A DNA stretch of 64,000 nucleotides from CAVVGZ01 sp963841845 (GTDB taxonomy: Bacteria; Chloroflexota; Anaerolineae; Anaerolineales; Anaerolineaceae), in assembly GCA_963841845.1 (NCBI GenBank), contig CAWJEG010000009.1, positions 1 to 64,000 on the forward strand, read 5' to 3'. A program made the position numbers and the translations under genes. Of this stretch, positions 1-9,639 are shown one piece after another; within the stretch, counting starts at the first letter, position 1; every line of letters begins with the position of its first letter. Below the pieces are notes generated by a model. The model worked only from the letters and a program-made list of their open reading frames with translations, did not search any database and was not told where the DNA came from.

Positions 1-1265
1 GGCTATAACGCAGTATTAGCAAGAACTACGGAAAATGCTCCAAAAGGAATCGGTCCATATTCACAAACTGTAGCTTTCTCTCATTACAATAATCTTTCAG
101 CTCAATTACCTATCGATCCAAAATCTGGAAAGTTGATAGCTGGTGGTGTAAAAAAGCAGGCTGAACAGTGCTTTAAAATATCAACGCAATTCTAGAGAGC
201 ATCGACCATGTTATGAGCGATGTTGTTAGAATTACTGTATTCGTTAAGAATATCAAAGATATTGACGCCATAGACGAAGTTTATAAAACATTCTTCCCAA
301 GCTATGTACCTACACGGACGATAGTTGCAGTTGCAGCTTTGCCTATGGATGCTTTGGTGCAAATTGAAGCACTTGTTTCAAACGGTGAAGGTACAATTCC
401 AAACGCACCACAAGCAGGCGACCTCATTAAGCTTACAAATAACACGGCAAATGCTCCAACAGTCCTCCGTCTACGCAATGTGTAGCTTTTTCTCATTACA
501 ATAATCTTTCAGCTCAATTACCTATCGATCCAAAATCTGGTAGAGTGGTAGCCGGTGGTGTAAAAGAGCAGGCTGGACAGTGCTTAAAGAATATCAAGGC
601 AATTTTAGAAAGTATCGACGTTCCTTTTGACGATATTGTTAAAATTATATATTCCTTAAAAATCTCTCGGATATTGAAGCCGTAAACGAAGTTTATACAA
701 CATTTTTCCCAGACTCGGCTGTCGCAAGGGCCGCAGCCTATATCCCTGCACGGTCAACAGTTGCAGCTTCAGCTTTACCAATGGATGCTTTGGTACAAAT
801 TGAGGCAGTTGTGTCACATGGAGATGGCACACCCCCACAAACTGCTGAAGACAGGCATGGAATCATCATAGAAGCAAACAATACAGAAAATGCACCAAAA
901 GGTTCTCTGTATACACAAACTGTAGCTTTTTCTCATTACAATCATATTTCAGCTCAATTACCTATAGACCCAAAAAATGGTGAAATGGTAGCTGGTGGTG
1001 TAAAAGAGCAGGCTGGAGCAGTGCTTAAAAAATATCAAGGCAATTGTAGAAAGTGTCGACCACGTTATGGGCGATGTAGTTAAAAGTAAATATCTTCCTA
1101 AAAAATATCGCAGATATTGATGCTGTAGACGAAGTTTACACAACATTCTTCCCAAGCGGTATTCCTGCACGAAGAACAGTTGGCGTATCAGCTTTACCTA
1201 AAGATGCTTTAGTCCAAATCGATGCGGTTGTATCGAACGCTGAAGGAACACCTCCAAAAGCATAA
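1..1265 (+). pseudogene. Protein of three tandem RidA (YjgF/UK114) domains, partial and frameshifted
   Basis: RidA-family proteins deaminate reactive enamine/imine intermediates in the cytosol. Three copies of one ~430-bp unit follow each other (about 1-420, 440-870, 880-1265). Each starts with ENAP..., then TVAFSHYNxxSAQLPIDP and AGGVKxQA, and ends with the family signature around PxRxxVxVxALPxDALVQI. The signature Arg, which binds the substrate carboxylate in RidA, is visible in copies 1 and 3 (PTRTIVA, PARRTVG). The last copy ends at a proper stop (PPKA, TAA at 1263-1265). The 5' end is outside the window. One-base frame changes occur near 172, 465, 650, 1020 and 1085, so no copy is read intact. 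The stretch is AT-rich compared with the genes to its right. The family is certain. Whether the damage is biological or a sequencing artefact is not. Confidence 0.8.
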
Positions 1266-1412
1266 CAGGCATTTGTTTGTAAATACAGGACAATCAAAGT
1301 TACTTGTTGACGCCGGTGGTGAATGCGATATCGCATATCCTAATCATAAAAGGGGCTGTCTCAAATGAAAATCGGGACAGCATCCGGATCTTTAACAGCA
1401 TTAGATTACCCG

Positions 1413-1586
1413 GAGGTCCTCAGCCCCCACTGAGGGGATGATATCCGATACAATAACGGGCACACGTCTGAGCCCCGCTTCTTCAGAAAGACACCGGAAA
1501 GGGTGTCTTTTTCTATTGAACGAGGTCCTCAGCAGTATCGAACTATGATATCCGAATACCCTGACGGGCACATCTCTGAGTCCCAC
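1413..1586. repeat. Pair of imperfect ~62-bp direct repeats flanking a hairpin
   Basis: Copy A (1413-1473) and copy B (1522-1586) share GAGGTCCTCAGC, then TGATATCCGA, then ACGGGCACA and TCTGAG in the same order and spacing. Copy A also contains a perfect six-base hairpin (CCTCAG 1418-1423 with CTGAGG 1430-1435). The copies lie between the RidA gene end and the convergent FtsX permease end. I see no coding sequence in them and cannot assign them to a known repeat family. Confidence 0.55.
1487..1513 (+). terminator. Intrinsic terminator downstream of the RidA-domain gene
   Basis: AAAGACACC (1487-1495) pairs perfectly with GGTGTCTTT (1502-1510) around a six-base loop, and TTTTTCT follows on the plus strand. 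It lies 220 bp after the RidA stop and between the two direct-repeat copies. It could serve plus-strand transcripts. The minus-strand T run is weaker. Confidence 0.6.
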
Positions 1587-1632
1587 AACTAATTTGAACC
1601 AACTGGGGCGGTTTTTTTTTAAAACAATGCGC

Positions 1633-4600
1633 TTACTCGTAACGCAATGCTTCGGCAGGCCCAACCTTCGAAGCCTGCACTGCGGGCAGCCAGGTTGTCA
1701 GCAGGGTCATGGCGTACGCTAACCCTGACACGACGATGATTTCCGTCCACGGCACCTGGAAAGTAAGGCCTGGTATGTCGACAGCCATATCGGCGATCAT
1801 CTGAGATGCCGGGATCAACGCCAGGCCGACCCCCAGGCTGATGCCCAACAAGGCAACAAAGGATGATTCGATCAGGAAGACCCAGCTCACCATCTCGCGC
1901 TGGAACCCCAGGGCGCGCAGCATGCCGATCTGTTGGCGACGCTCAACGACAGCGCGTGTGCTGATGACGCCCAATGCAGCCACACCGACCACCAACCCGA
2001 CCGTCAGAAAACCTAACAGTAGCTGCTGGAACACGAGCTGTACCGCCATAGAGTCACGCAGTTCCTGAATTAGATCGACGCTCTCCAGACCGTTCTTGAG
2101 AAATACACTCTCCAGCACGGCGCTGGTTGAGGTTGGATCGACGCCTTCCGCCAGACGGACAAAATATGTTGGCGTCGGCAGCTCGAAATCCAACTCCTTC
2201 TCCAGCGTTTCCAGCGATGTAATCAAGCCGAAGCCCGTGATCGCCGACTGCTCGAGGACGCCAATAATGGTCACATCGAAAGTCTCTCCGCTGTTCGGGT
2301 CACGCACCTCCACAAGGATCGGTTTCATCGTTTCATCTTCGAGGTAGACGCCCTTCAAACTGAACTCTGGTCCTCCAATCACAATATTTGTGGTCGTGCG
2401 GGAGGGCACCGCAAACCGGTCCACTACTGCGTATCCGGGCTTGTCGCGCACAGTCCCCCAAATCTCAGCCGCCGTCGAGTAGCCCTCCGCCATGACGCCG
2501 ATGCCATAGTCGACATTTTCCAGATAGGCGTCATCTGCAGCCTGGAGCATGTAACCGTCCCAGCGCTCGGCCTGGTCTTGCTTGAGCTCCACGGTCAGGT
2601 AGGTCAAGGATGCGATCACATCGTAGTCCATGCGGGGTAAGCCCGCCTGCCTGGTAATGGCAAGTGGGAGGTCATCCACCGGGTTATTGCGGCTGGAGTC
2701 CACCCGCAGATCGAAGCCGCCTGTAAACTGTTCCGTGTCAGTCAGGATAATATCATTCACCTTGAACAGCGTCGCCATGAAAATCACACTGAATATGACG
2801 ATAGCGAAGATAGCAATTGTCATACCGGTTCGGAAGCGGTTGGACAGCGGGTAAGCTACTGCCATGCGGAACACCGGCGCAAAGCGCGGTGAACGGCCAA
2901 AGATCAGCAGGACCAGGCGCAGCAGCAGGTCGGTGTTATACATAATCACCAAAACGGCTCCGGAGACGAGCATGATACCGGAGATGAAGAGCATCTCCGG
3001 GCCACTGCTCATGTCCGGAACTCCGAAATAATCTTGCAGATACCGGAAAGGCATCATCCAATAAACCATCAACGCCAACCCCATTAGCGTATACGTGATT
3101 CGGTCGAGAAGACCGGCAGCGTTCCAGGCCCGGCTGCGAGCAATCCGCCTGAAAAGCGGACCCACCAATACCCGCACCACGAGTGCCCCGCCGATGATAA
3201 CGAAGGAGATTCCCAGGCTGAAGGCTGCGGCACTTGTGGACTGGTAGCCAATCTGCGTCAGAAACAGCCCCAGCACCAGAGTGAACGGTCCGCTTGTAAA
3301 CCCCAACCACACGAGCTGCAGAAGGCTGCCTGGCAAGCCTACCAGCCATTGTCGCAAAGCGCGAAGGATACGCAGGCGAAAGAGTGCCCGGAAGCCATCG
3401 GCAACATCCCGGAGCGGCGCCAGAAGGCGATCTCTCAGGTAGCTCGGTGGCCGCGCTGGTTCCGGCAGATCGCGGATGGCGGACACGATGTTCAGATGAC
3501 TGACGCGGGTGGCGGAGAAAAGCACGGTGGCAAAAGTCACCAGCATGCCGAGTGAATAAGACACCAACAGGCTGCGCAAACTGACCTTCGGAAGGATGGC
3601 GAGATCTGTGCCCGCAAACGCCTGCCCCAAGGTCAAGGCGATGATCAATCCAGCTGCCATACCCAAAGCCACACCCACTGCAGCCGCCAGCAAGGCATAG
3701 GCCGTACCCTCGAAAACGAACATTTCTACCAGGCTGCTGCGCTGGGTGCCAACTGCGCGTGCCATACCCATCTCAGGTTTGCGCTCAGCGGCCAGCATAA
3801 CGAAAATCAGGAAGATCAGAACCAGCCCGGCGGTGATACCGAACAGGCCGGAAACGATAAAAATCGCGGTGAAGGCGCTAGCAGCTTGCTCTCCCAAATC
3901 CAATGTATCGCGCTTGAGATCGTCCACAGCCAGTTCGGATAAATCACCGAAAAATCTCGAAAGCCGGTCGCGCAGTCGTTCACTGCCCCAATCGACCTCG
4001 GCAAGAATGGATTGCACCCGGCTTGCCAGGTCCTCGTCGGCTAAAAGGCTACGGGTCACAGGCGATAAGCCACCAGCTTCCAGGCCGTCGGCAAGGGCTA
4101 ACAGATCTGAGCGCGTATTACCCTCCTCACGCTCCGCTACCACCCGCAGCGCATCAGACACAGCAGGGTAGCGGGCTAGAAAGGTATAGAGCTGCGCAAC
4201 CATCTTGGGATCGCTCAATAGACCGCGCAAGTGAGTGGTTACCTCCTGGCTGTGGGGCGCGCCGTCCAGCGCATCTCCCAGGTTGGAGACAACGATCATG
4301 TTGATACTTGTGTGCTGGTTGAACATTTGCTGAGCCTGGATTAGCTTGACGAGCATGCGCGGTTCCTCACCCTGGGCGGCGATGGCGCGGACGGTGATAT
4401 GCTTGGGGTTAGAGCCGATATATAACTCCATACTGTCGCCAGGCGCTGCGCCCAGGGATTTGGCTGCTGCGGCGTTGAGGTATACTTCATTTGCCTCCAG
4501 GTCCTCCAACGAAAGCAGCTGGCTGGTGGAGTCCGTAACCTCCCCCTGTGGAAGCACCCAGATGTCCTCCGGGCGCAGCCCCATAACCTCGATGCTGCGC

Positions 4601-5040
4601 AGGCTATTGCGGTGGGTGACATTCACAATTGGTGCTGACTCACGGATGGCTGGCAGGACGCCATCTACCAGTGGGTATCCGGCCAGCTCCTCCGCCAGTG
4701 ACTCGTAGCGCGCCATTTTGAAATATAACGAATCCGTTTCCCCACCTCTGACCTGTATCTGCTCGTCTATCTCCCCCATGCCTTCAATTGCCACCGAGCG
4801 AATAGAGTACGATAGGGTATCGCCAGTGACGAAAGCGGCGGTAATGATCATCGTGGCAAGCATCAGACCGAGGATGATCAAAGTGGATTGTGCCTTGCGG
4901 CGGGGGATTGAGCGCAAACCCAGTTTAAGAAATACTGGGTGGCGCCAGGCCAGCAGCGCCAGGCAGACAATCACCAGAACGAGAATAGTGCTCAGAGCAC
5001 CAGCTATTGCCGACATCTCCAGGCCGAAGAGTTTTTCCAT
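1633..5040 (-). CDS. Large FtsX/MacB-type ABC transporter permease
   Basis: Inner-membrane permease of the MacB/LolCE type, expected to work with the ATPase encoded just upstream in lipid, lipoprotein or peptide export. At 1135 aa it is about three times a simple MacB/LolC subunit. This matches the large double-FtsX permeases with two FtsX domains and an extra block of membrane segments between them. Visible order: membrane segments at about residues 10-32 and 52-70, a long extracytoplasmic domain, a first FtsX domain containing ERKPEMGMARAVG, several further membrane segments, a second extracytoplasmic domain, and a C-terminal FtsX domain (ERRQQIGMLRALGFQR) ending SKVGPAEALRYE. The open frame extends upstream to 5247, but the ATG at 5040 lies 2 nt after the ATPase stop and begins a normal N-terminus, so I start there. 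The reading frame is intact. Exact substrate unknown. Confidence 0.92.
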   Translation of the reverse strand: MEKLFGLEMSAIAGALSTILVLVIVCLALLAWRHPVFLKLGLRSIPRRKAQSTLIILGLMLATMIITAAFVTGDTLSYSIRSVAIEGMGEIDEQIQVRGGETDSLYFKMARYESLAEELAGYPLVDGVLPAIRESAPIVNVTHRNSLRSIEVMGLRPEDIWVLPQGEVTDSTSQLLSLEDLEANEVYLNAAAAKSLGAAPGDSMELYIGSNPKHITVRAIAAQGEEPRMLVKLIQAQQMFNQHTSINMIVVSNLGDALDGAPHSQEVTTHLRGLLSDPKMVAQLYTFLARYPAVSDALRVVAEREEGNTRSDLLALADGLEAGGLSPVTRSLLADEDLASRVQSILAEVDWGSERLRDRLSRFFGDLSELAVDDLKRDTLDLGEQAASAFTAIFIVSGLFGITAGLVLIFLIFVMLAAERKPEMGMARAVGTQRSSLVEMFVFEGTAYALLAAAVGVALGMAAGLIIALTLGQAFAGTDLAILPKVSLRSLLVSYSLGMLVTFATVLFSATRVSHLNIVSAIRDLPEPARPPSYLRDRLLAPLRDVADGFRALFRLRILRALRQWLVGLPGSLLQLVWLGFTSGPFTLVLGLFLTQIGYQSTSAAAFSLGISFVIIGGALVVRVLVGPLFRRIARSRAWNAAGLLDRITYTLMGLALMVYWMMPFRYLQDYFGVPDMSSGPEMLFISGIMLVSGAVLVIMYNTDLLLRLVLLIFGRSPRFAPVFRMAVAYPLSNRFRTGMTIAIFAIVIFSVIFMATLFKVNDIILTDTEQFTGGFDLRVDSSRNNPVDDLPLAITRQAGLPRMDYDVIASLTYLTVELKQDQAERWDGYMLQAADDAYLENVDYGIGVMAEGYSTAAEIWGTVRDKPGYAVVDRFAVPSRTTTNIVIGGPEFSLKGVYLEDETMKPILVEVRDPNSGETFDVTIIGVLEQSAITGFGLITSLETLEKELDFELPTPTYFVRLAEGVDPTSTSAVLESVFLKNGLESVDLIQELRDSMAVQLVFQQLLLGFLTVGLVVGVAALGVISTRAVVERRQQIGMLRALGFQREMVSWVFLIESSFVALLGISLGVGLALIPASQMIADMAVDIPGLTFQVPWTEIIVVSGLAYAMTLLTTWLPAVQASKVGPAEALRYE

Positions 5041-5042
5041 TG

Positions 5043-5801
5043 CTATTGTTCCTGCACCATTACGGTTTGTTCGGTTTCCACGAGGCCGTCTCGCATTCGA
5101 ATGATGCGCTCGCAGCGTTCGCCGATGGTCCGGTCGTGCGTCACCAGGATAAATGTCAGCCGCTGCTCCCGGTTCAAATTCACCAGCAGGTTCATGATCT
5201 CGTGAGCTGTCTCCGAGTCGAGATCCCCTGTCGGCTCGTCGGCCCACACCAAAGCCGGATGGTTCACCACGGCGCGCGCAATTGTTGTCCGCTGCCGCTC
5301 CCCACCGGAGAGTTCCGCCGGCCGGTGGTTGGCGCGCTGGGCGAGCCCGACTTGCGCCAGGGACTCAAGTGCCCGTTTACGCGCCTCCCCCAGCCGCACT
5401 CCAGAGACCAGCAGCGGCAGCTCTACGTTTTCCACCGCACTCAGGACCGGCAGCAGGTTATAGAATTGGAATACAAAACCCATCCTTCGAGCGCGGTAGG
5501 CAGTGCGTTCGCGATCTGACATCCCAGGGAGGGAGACGCCCTCGATAGCGATCTGGCCTTGATCAGCGGCGTCCAGACCCGAGAGGCAGTTTAGTAATGT
5601 GGTCTTACCGCAACCGGATGGACCCATTATGGCCAGCATCTCACCCCGGCAGACACTTAAATCCACCCCTCGCAGCGCCGGGATGCTTACCTGACCAGTA
5701 ATATAGACTTTATGCACCCCCAATGCTTGAACAATCAGATCTTTGCTCAAACCCGTCACCGAATCTTTTATTTCTGCTGCTTGCGTATCACTGGGGCTCA
5801 T
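5043..5801 (-). CDS. MacB/LolD-family ABC transporter ATP-binding protein
   Basis: Cytosolic ATPase energising the adjacent FtsX-type permease. Numbered from the GTG at 5810, the protein shows Walker A GPSGCGKT (63-70), Q-loop FQF, signature LSGGERQR (168-175), Walker B LVWADEP followed by TGDLDSE typical of the MacB/LolD family, and H-loop THD (224-226). The frame can open at a GTG at 5810. The ATG at 5801 is better because AGGAG sits 8 nt before it, whereas the same AGGA would touch the GTG. This gives 252 aa. The gene is first in a two-gene leftward operon with 2 nt between the genes. Confidence 0.93.
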   Translation of the reverse strand: MSPSDTQAAEIKDSVTGLSKDLIVQALGVHKVYITGQVSIPALRGVDLSVCRGEMLAIMGPSGCGKTTLLNCLSGLDAADQGQIAIEGVSLPGMSDRERTAYRARRMGFVFQFYNLLPVLSAVENVELPLLVSGVRLGEARKRALESLAQVGLAQRANHRPAELSGGERQRTTIARAVVNHPALVWADEPTGDLDSETAHEIMNLLVNLNREQRLTFILVTHDRTIGERCERIIRMRDGLVETEQTVMVQEQ

Positions 5802-6106
5802 AGATCCCACTCCTATGCTGAATTAGTCAGACAACTGCATCTAGCACCCTGCAACCCATCGGAAAACATTATTCTCGCAGTGTTCTCATTGATTTGATTC
5901 TGGGATAGTATGCTCCAATGCGGCTAAATTTATCCTCTATTAGAGTTATCCAGCGTGTAGTTTTCAGGGAAGGTCCTTCATCGGCGGATATTTTCCCAAG
6001 CCAATTTAAACCAGAAAGGGAAGATTCCCACCCGTTATGCAAGGGGAGATAGACTCACTGGATTTCTTGATCATTGATAAGCCACCACACTCATGATTTT
6101 AGAATT

Positions 6107-6276
6107 TCAGGGTTGGAGTAATCCGCGGACCATCCCGATGATAGTAGTCTTTCCGGCCATATTCTGGCCCGGCAGGTCTAATGCCTCACCATGGTAAACT
6201 ACGAGAATGACACCGCTCACGATCTCGATGTCTCCAGAGGATTTTTTGATATTGTGAGAATTGGTTGAATATTCAT
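6107..6276 (-). pseudogene. N-terminal remnant of an ABC transporter ATPase
   Basis: An ATG at 6276, preceded by AAAGGA, opens MNIQPILTISKN, which looks like the start of an ABC ATPase. After one frame change near 6235 the text continues to GQNMAGKTTIIGMVRGLLQP and stops at 6107. This is a recognisable but altered Walker A region (family form GPNGAGKTTTI...GLLxP) with the rest of the ATPase missing. It looks like a decayed 5' end of a gene of the ABC-2/drug-exporter class. No partner permease is nearby. Confidence 0.5.
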
Positions 6277-7013
6277 ATTTATTCCTTTCAATTGGTTATA
6301 AATTGAAGGGATGGCTCAAGCAGGGGTGAGTGTGAACTGCCAACGGATAGAATGTTCAGTGAATTTAAGATAGAGACAGATTACACAATATCGCGGAATG
6401 ACATTACCCAAAAATCGCTGTAAAATCTTGATGCTTCCACCGTAATTAATTATCGAAAAAATCAACTCTACTTGACGCTATTATTATAGCAAAACAATAT
6501 ATCCTGGTTATTAAATACCCTTACAAAATCATTATAATTTTGAAGTACTAAACAGACCAAAAATCTGCTTTAGAAATTCTGAGTGACGAATCAATACCAT
6601 CGAAACAAAAATTGGTGACATTAGCATTACTTGACGATCCCAATGTCGGGAATAATAAATCTCAAAATAATATTTTCACAACTCATAATTCCCCATACTG
6701 GTTTATTCCATGACAGATTGCCGTTTTTATCAAGATTAGGAGGGACTTTTCCGGGACTTCTACAAAAAAAAATTAACAAATAACAATCATGAAAAATACC
6801 CATTATTTCCACCAGTACATTACCGACCTTTCATAATATTAGTTTTAACAATCTCAATTCCTCCATCAAAAAATTTCTGAACGAATTAAATAAATGGCCA
6901 TTTCATCACGAAGCGTTCAGGGGTAGTCAAACCAGGACCTCACATACTTGGAACGCAGCACAGTATCTGTGAGAATATTTTTTACGACTTAAGAGATTTT
7001 GATCTAGATTAAT
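6277..7013. other. AT-rich intergenic stretch without a recognisable gene
   Basis: About 740 bp between the ATPase remnant and the first CPBP protease. It is AT-rich with no open frame supported by a ribosome binding site or family resemblance. A short 61-codon minus-strand frame (6627-6812) has no features of a real protein. I see no clear terminator. Confidence 0.4.
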
Positions 7014-7892
7014 TTATCTGTTATTTTTTACTTCTTCTGTTTTCTGCGATCTGATCAAAGTCTGAGGTTTCCAGATCAAGACTACGACGACAGCCATGGT
7101 CACATAGGGTAAATATTCCAGCCAGTTATAGAGAGGAGACCGGGTTACCCCGGAATACACCACCAGTACAGCGTATGTATATAACCAGTGCAGCAGGATC
7201 GCAGACCAGATACTCTGTTTGGTATTGTTGTAAAGCCACGTATATAAAATCGAAGTGGCCATGAAGCCTACCAGGAAGCCGATGAACGGGATTCCCAATT
7301 CGTGCTGAGAAGTGCCCTCCATCATAAACAACGGTAGATGCCACAATGCCCAAACCAACCCCACAATCAAGGACGAAGTCAACGCATTCCAGCGCGTCTG
7401 AAGTCTTCCCAGTGCATATCCACGCCAACCGATTTCTTCTGACAGCGGACCAAGGATCAACAGCGGCAAAAAACTGCCCAACAAAAGAATCCCATTAAAA
7501 TTATTGCCGAGGAGATTGTTAATGATAAGCTGCCCTACCGTTCCAGCAAGAACTATCAGGAAGGTATACACGTACCAACGCCAGCCAAGTTTGAATTGAA
7601 TGATATGCTGACCTAATAAGCGTAATCCAGGCACCCCTTCCTTTTTCCAGGTCAGAAAAATCGCTAACAGGGAGGGTACAAATCCTCCGACGAGAAATAA
7701 TGCGATCGCCCAGGCAGGACCTTTAACATCACTCACGAAACTAATGGTTGGGATCTTAAAAAGAGCCAGGGGACCCCAGAAAACGAAATAGGAAAAAACC
7801 AGGGTTAAACCTAGAAAGGTATAGGCTTCCCCCACTGTTTTTGTACTTTTCACATCAGTCTCCTTGATGGTTGACCTGTCATGCTTGATCAT
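7014..7892 (-). CDS. CPBP-family intramembrane metalloprotease (CAAX protease-like)
   Basis: Integral membrane protein of the CPBP (CAAX protease and bacteriocin-processing) family, 292 aa. About eight hydrophobic segments are visible. The diagnostic EExxxR motif is SEEIGWRGYAL (Glu152, Glu153, Arg157). The second conserved His lies in ALWHLPLFM (His185), and a third motif is LLHWLYTY. These residues form the active site of family members. Substrates of most bacterial members are unknown, and proposed roles include immunity to peptides and membrane-protein processing. The ATG at 7892 has AAGGG seven bases upstream. It is the last gene of the leftward cassette 7.0-12.9 kb and follows a second CPBP gene by 70 bp. 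Confidence 0.9.
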   Translation of the reverse strand: MIKHDRSTIKETDVKSTKTVGEAYTFLGLTLVFSYFVFWGPLALFKIPTISFVSDVKGPAWAIALFLVGGFVPSLLAIFLTWKKEGVPGLRLLGQHIIQFKLGWRWYVYTFLIVLAGTVGQLIINNLLGNNFNGILLLGSFLPLLILGPLSEEIGWRGYALGRLQTRWNALTSSLIVGLVWALWHLPLFMMEGTSQHELGIPFIGFLVGFMATSILYTWLYNNTKQSIWSAILLHWLYTYAVLVVYSGVTRSPLYNWLEYLPYVTMAVVVVLIWKPQTLIRSQKTEEVKNNR

Positions 7893-7962
7893 AACGATGC
7901 CCTTTTTTATACCTGACTGGAAATCCTTTGGTCATTACATGAATTACTTGAGTTCTCTCTAG

Positions 7963-8685
7963 CTAAACCATTTTTGAAATAAATACAATCGCTGTGAAAA
8001 GATCCATCGAGTTCCCCAGAACATGAGCGATCATTCCAACATAGATATTCTTCTTTTTTACCCCAAAGACCAATGGTAATAGTCCCAGGGTTCTCGTAAT
8101 AATCATCCAGGGCGTAAAGACATGTGCAGCCGCAAACAGGAAGCTGTGGAACAAAGGGGCGAACTTCCCTTTCATTCTGGGTAATAAATATCCCCGAAAA
8201 TACAATTCTTCAACCAGGGGAGCTAAAAATACATTGAATAATAAGAACATCAAGTATGTGACGATTAATATTGTCCGGGAATAATTACCATCAAGACCAT
8301 TATTTACATTCGGCATCCAGAAAAACAACTTCTCCTGTAGAAAAGCATCGACAGGTATTAACAGTTTAAATATGGCACCAGTAACAAGAACAATAATTAT
8401 TGGCCATACAAAGTATTGCCACCACGGGATCGGATTTCGATAGCTGATGATCCCCTGTAATGTAAATCGGCCCGTCTTTTTCTTTCCCTGGTATAAAAGA
8501 TATCCGAGTTCGACAGGCATAAGAACAAAGGCGAATGCAAGAAGAAGGGCAAAAATCGATGGATAACCCATATTTGCAACAGGCTGCCTCACGAGGAAGT
8601 AAAAAGCACCAACCAGGATTCCCGGCAGTAGATGTAAAATGACCGATTGGGTCGCTGAGTATTTTTCGATTTGATCGTGGTTCAT
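7963..8685 (-). CDS. CPBP-family intramembrane metalloprotease
   Basis: Second, divergent CPBP protein (240 aa). Its motifs are VEELYFRGYLLPR (Glu159, Glu160, Arg164), AAHVFTPW (His188) and HVLGNSMD near the C-terminus. Several membrane spans are clear. The ATG at 8685 is preceded by AAGGA at 8 nt. It lies 127 bp downstream of the DUF4386-type membrane gene. Its N-terminus has a decayed copy in cassette 3 (21,117-21,240), so this protease belonged to the duplicated cassette. Confidence 0.88.
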   Translation of the reverse strand: MNHDQIEKYSATQSVILHLLPGILVGAFYFLVRQPVANMGYPSIFALLLAFAFVLMPVELGYLLYQGKKKTGRFTLQGIISYRNPIPWWQYFVWPIIIVLVTGAIFKLLIPVDAFLQEKLFFWMPNVNNGLDGNYSRTILIVTYLMFLLFNVFLAPLVEELYFRGYLLPRMKGKFAPLFHSFLFAAAHVFTPWMIITRTLGLLPLVFGVKKKNIYVGMIAHVLGNSMDLFTAIVFISKMV

Positions 8686-8812
8686 TTTATTAATCCTTCA
8701 TAATTGAGCTGATTATTCTTTGATTAATTATTAGTAATTGACACCACCGTAAAGTTGAAGGACTCTCCGCTCTCAACTCCTGAGTGCGGAGAACCCTTCA
8801 TTCAGGTTAACA

Positions 8813-9577
8813 TTAAGAGGCCAGGGAATTCTCCCAGGACTGTGCGGTTACACTTCGTTTTATCTTTTTGGTAGACAGGTTAGCGATCGCAGATGGATCG
8901 AATCCCTTCACAATCAACCAGACCGCCATTACTATTTCTTGTGGAAACATCACCATTTCCAAATATAACCCATAGCTGGTTTCCATGTGAAAGAAATTCA
9001 ACAAGGCGGCGGCCATAGAAGTTCCTACGGCAAAAAAACCCCAGACGGACAACCAGCGGGGGATCAGCCGGGTGCGGTAGAAGGCGAGGTATATACACGT
9101 CGCTCCAATGAGAAAAATGATGGAACTGACCGGGGCTTTAAGGTTTTCAAACTGATATAAGACATTGCCTATGGACTCTAAAACTGCCGAATCAACCCCA
9201 GTGGCAATGTATTGGTTGCCAAGGGCGACAAGTGTCAAAATGCTGAGGGTCGAAACAAAATAAAATATTCCTTCCAGTGCCCCGCGGAAAAGGACCATCC
9301 CCATCGCCAGTTCTTCGCTATCTTTTCTAAAGACCGGGTAGAGGAAGACCGTCATCGCTACGAGCGAAATCCCCATCATGAGGGTTAAAAACGCACCCAC
9401 TGTAAGCCGGGACGAATTAGCGGCAACGAGGCCCAGTATATCCACTCCGGCAAGCGGGTTGCCGGAAATGATCGTGGTAAGCACTTCGCCGCCAATGACC
9501 GCGCCCAAAACCCCGAAGACTGTCCCCAGCAAGTAGAGGGCTCCTGCCATTACTGCATTCATTCTGTATGTATTCAT
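8813..9577 (-). CDS. DUF4386-type integral membrane protein
   Basis: A 254-aa protein with about six or seven hydrophobic segments and the DUF4386 hallmark near the C-terminal third (RTRLIPRWLSVWG). Biochemical function unknown. The open frame continues upstream to 9829, but that extension overlaps the small-protein gene in another frame. The ATG at 9577 has AGGAG at 8 nt (MNTYRMNAV...), so I start there. It is third in cassette 1, after the MalT-like regulator and the ~90-aa conserved protein. The same position is taken by a related membrane protein in cassette 2 and a DUF6326-type protein in cassette 3. Confidence 0.85.
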   Translation of the reverse strand: MNTYRMNAVMAGALYLLGTVFGVLGAVIGGEVLTTIISGNPLAGVDILGLVAANSSRLTVGAFLTLMMGISLVAMTVFLYPVFRKDSEELAMGMVLFRGALEGIFYFVSTLSILTLVALGNQYIATGVDSAVLESIGNVLYQFENLKAPVSSIIFLIGATCIYLAFYRTRLIPRWLSVWGFFAVGTSMAAALLNFFHMETSYGLYLEMVMFPQEIVMAVWLIVKGFDPSAIANLSTKKIKRSVTAQSWENSLAS

Positions 9578-9639
9578 TTCTTGATCTCCTTTTATAAATT
9601 TATTGGTTTGGTAAACATGAAAATTAAAATGGATAGGTT

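Noticed and set aside
1350..1385. GGGGCTGTCTCAAA as an insertion-sequence end
   Set aside because: It resembles some transposon termini, but there is no transposase, no matching opposite end and no target duplication. It also forms a local hairpin with GACAGC.
1841..5205. Many plus-strand open frames of 60-170 codons
   Set aside because: They are antisense shadows of the GC-rich permease and ATPase genes, with no start signals or family resemblance.
5041..5247. N-terminal extension of the FtsX-type permease
   Set aside because: It lies inside the ATPase gene in another frame. The ATG at 5040 directly after the ATPase stop begins a normal permease N-terminus.
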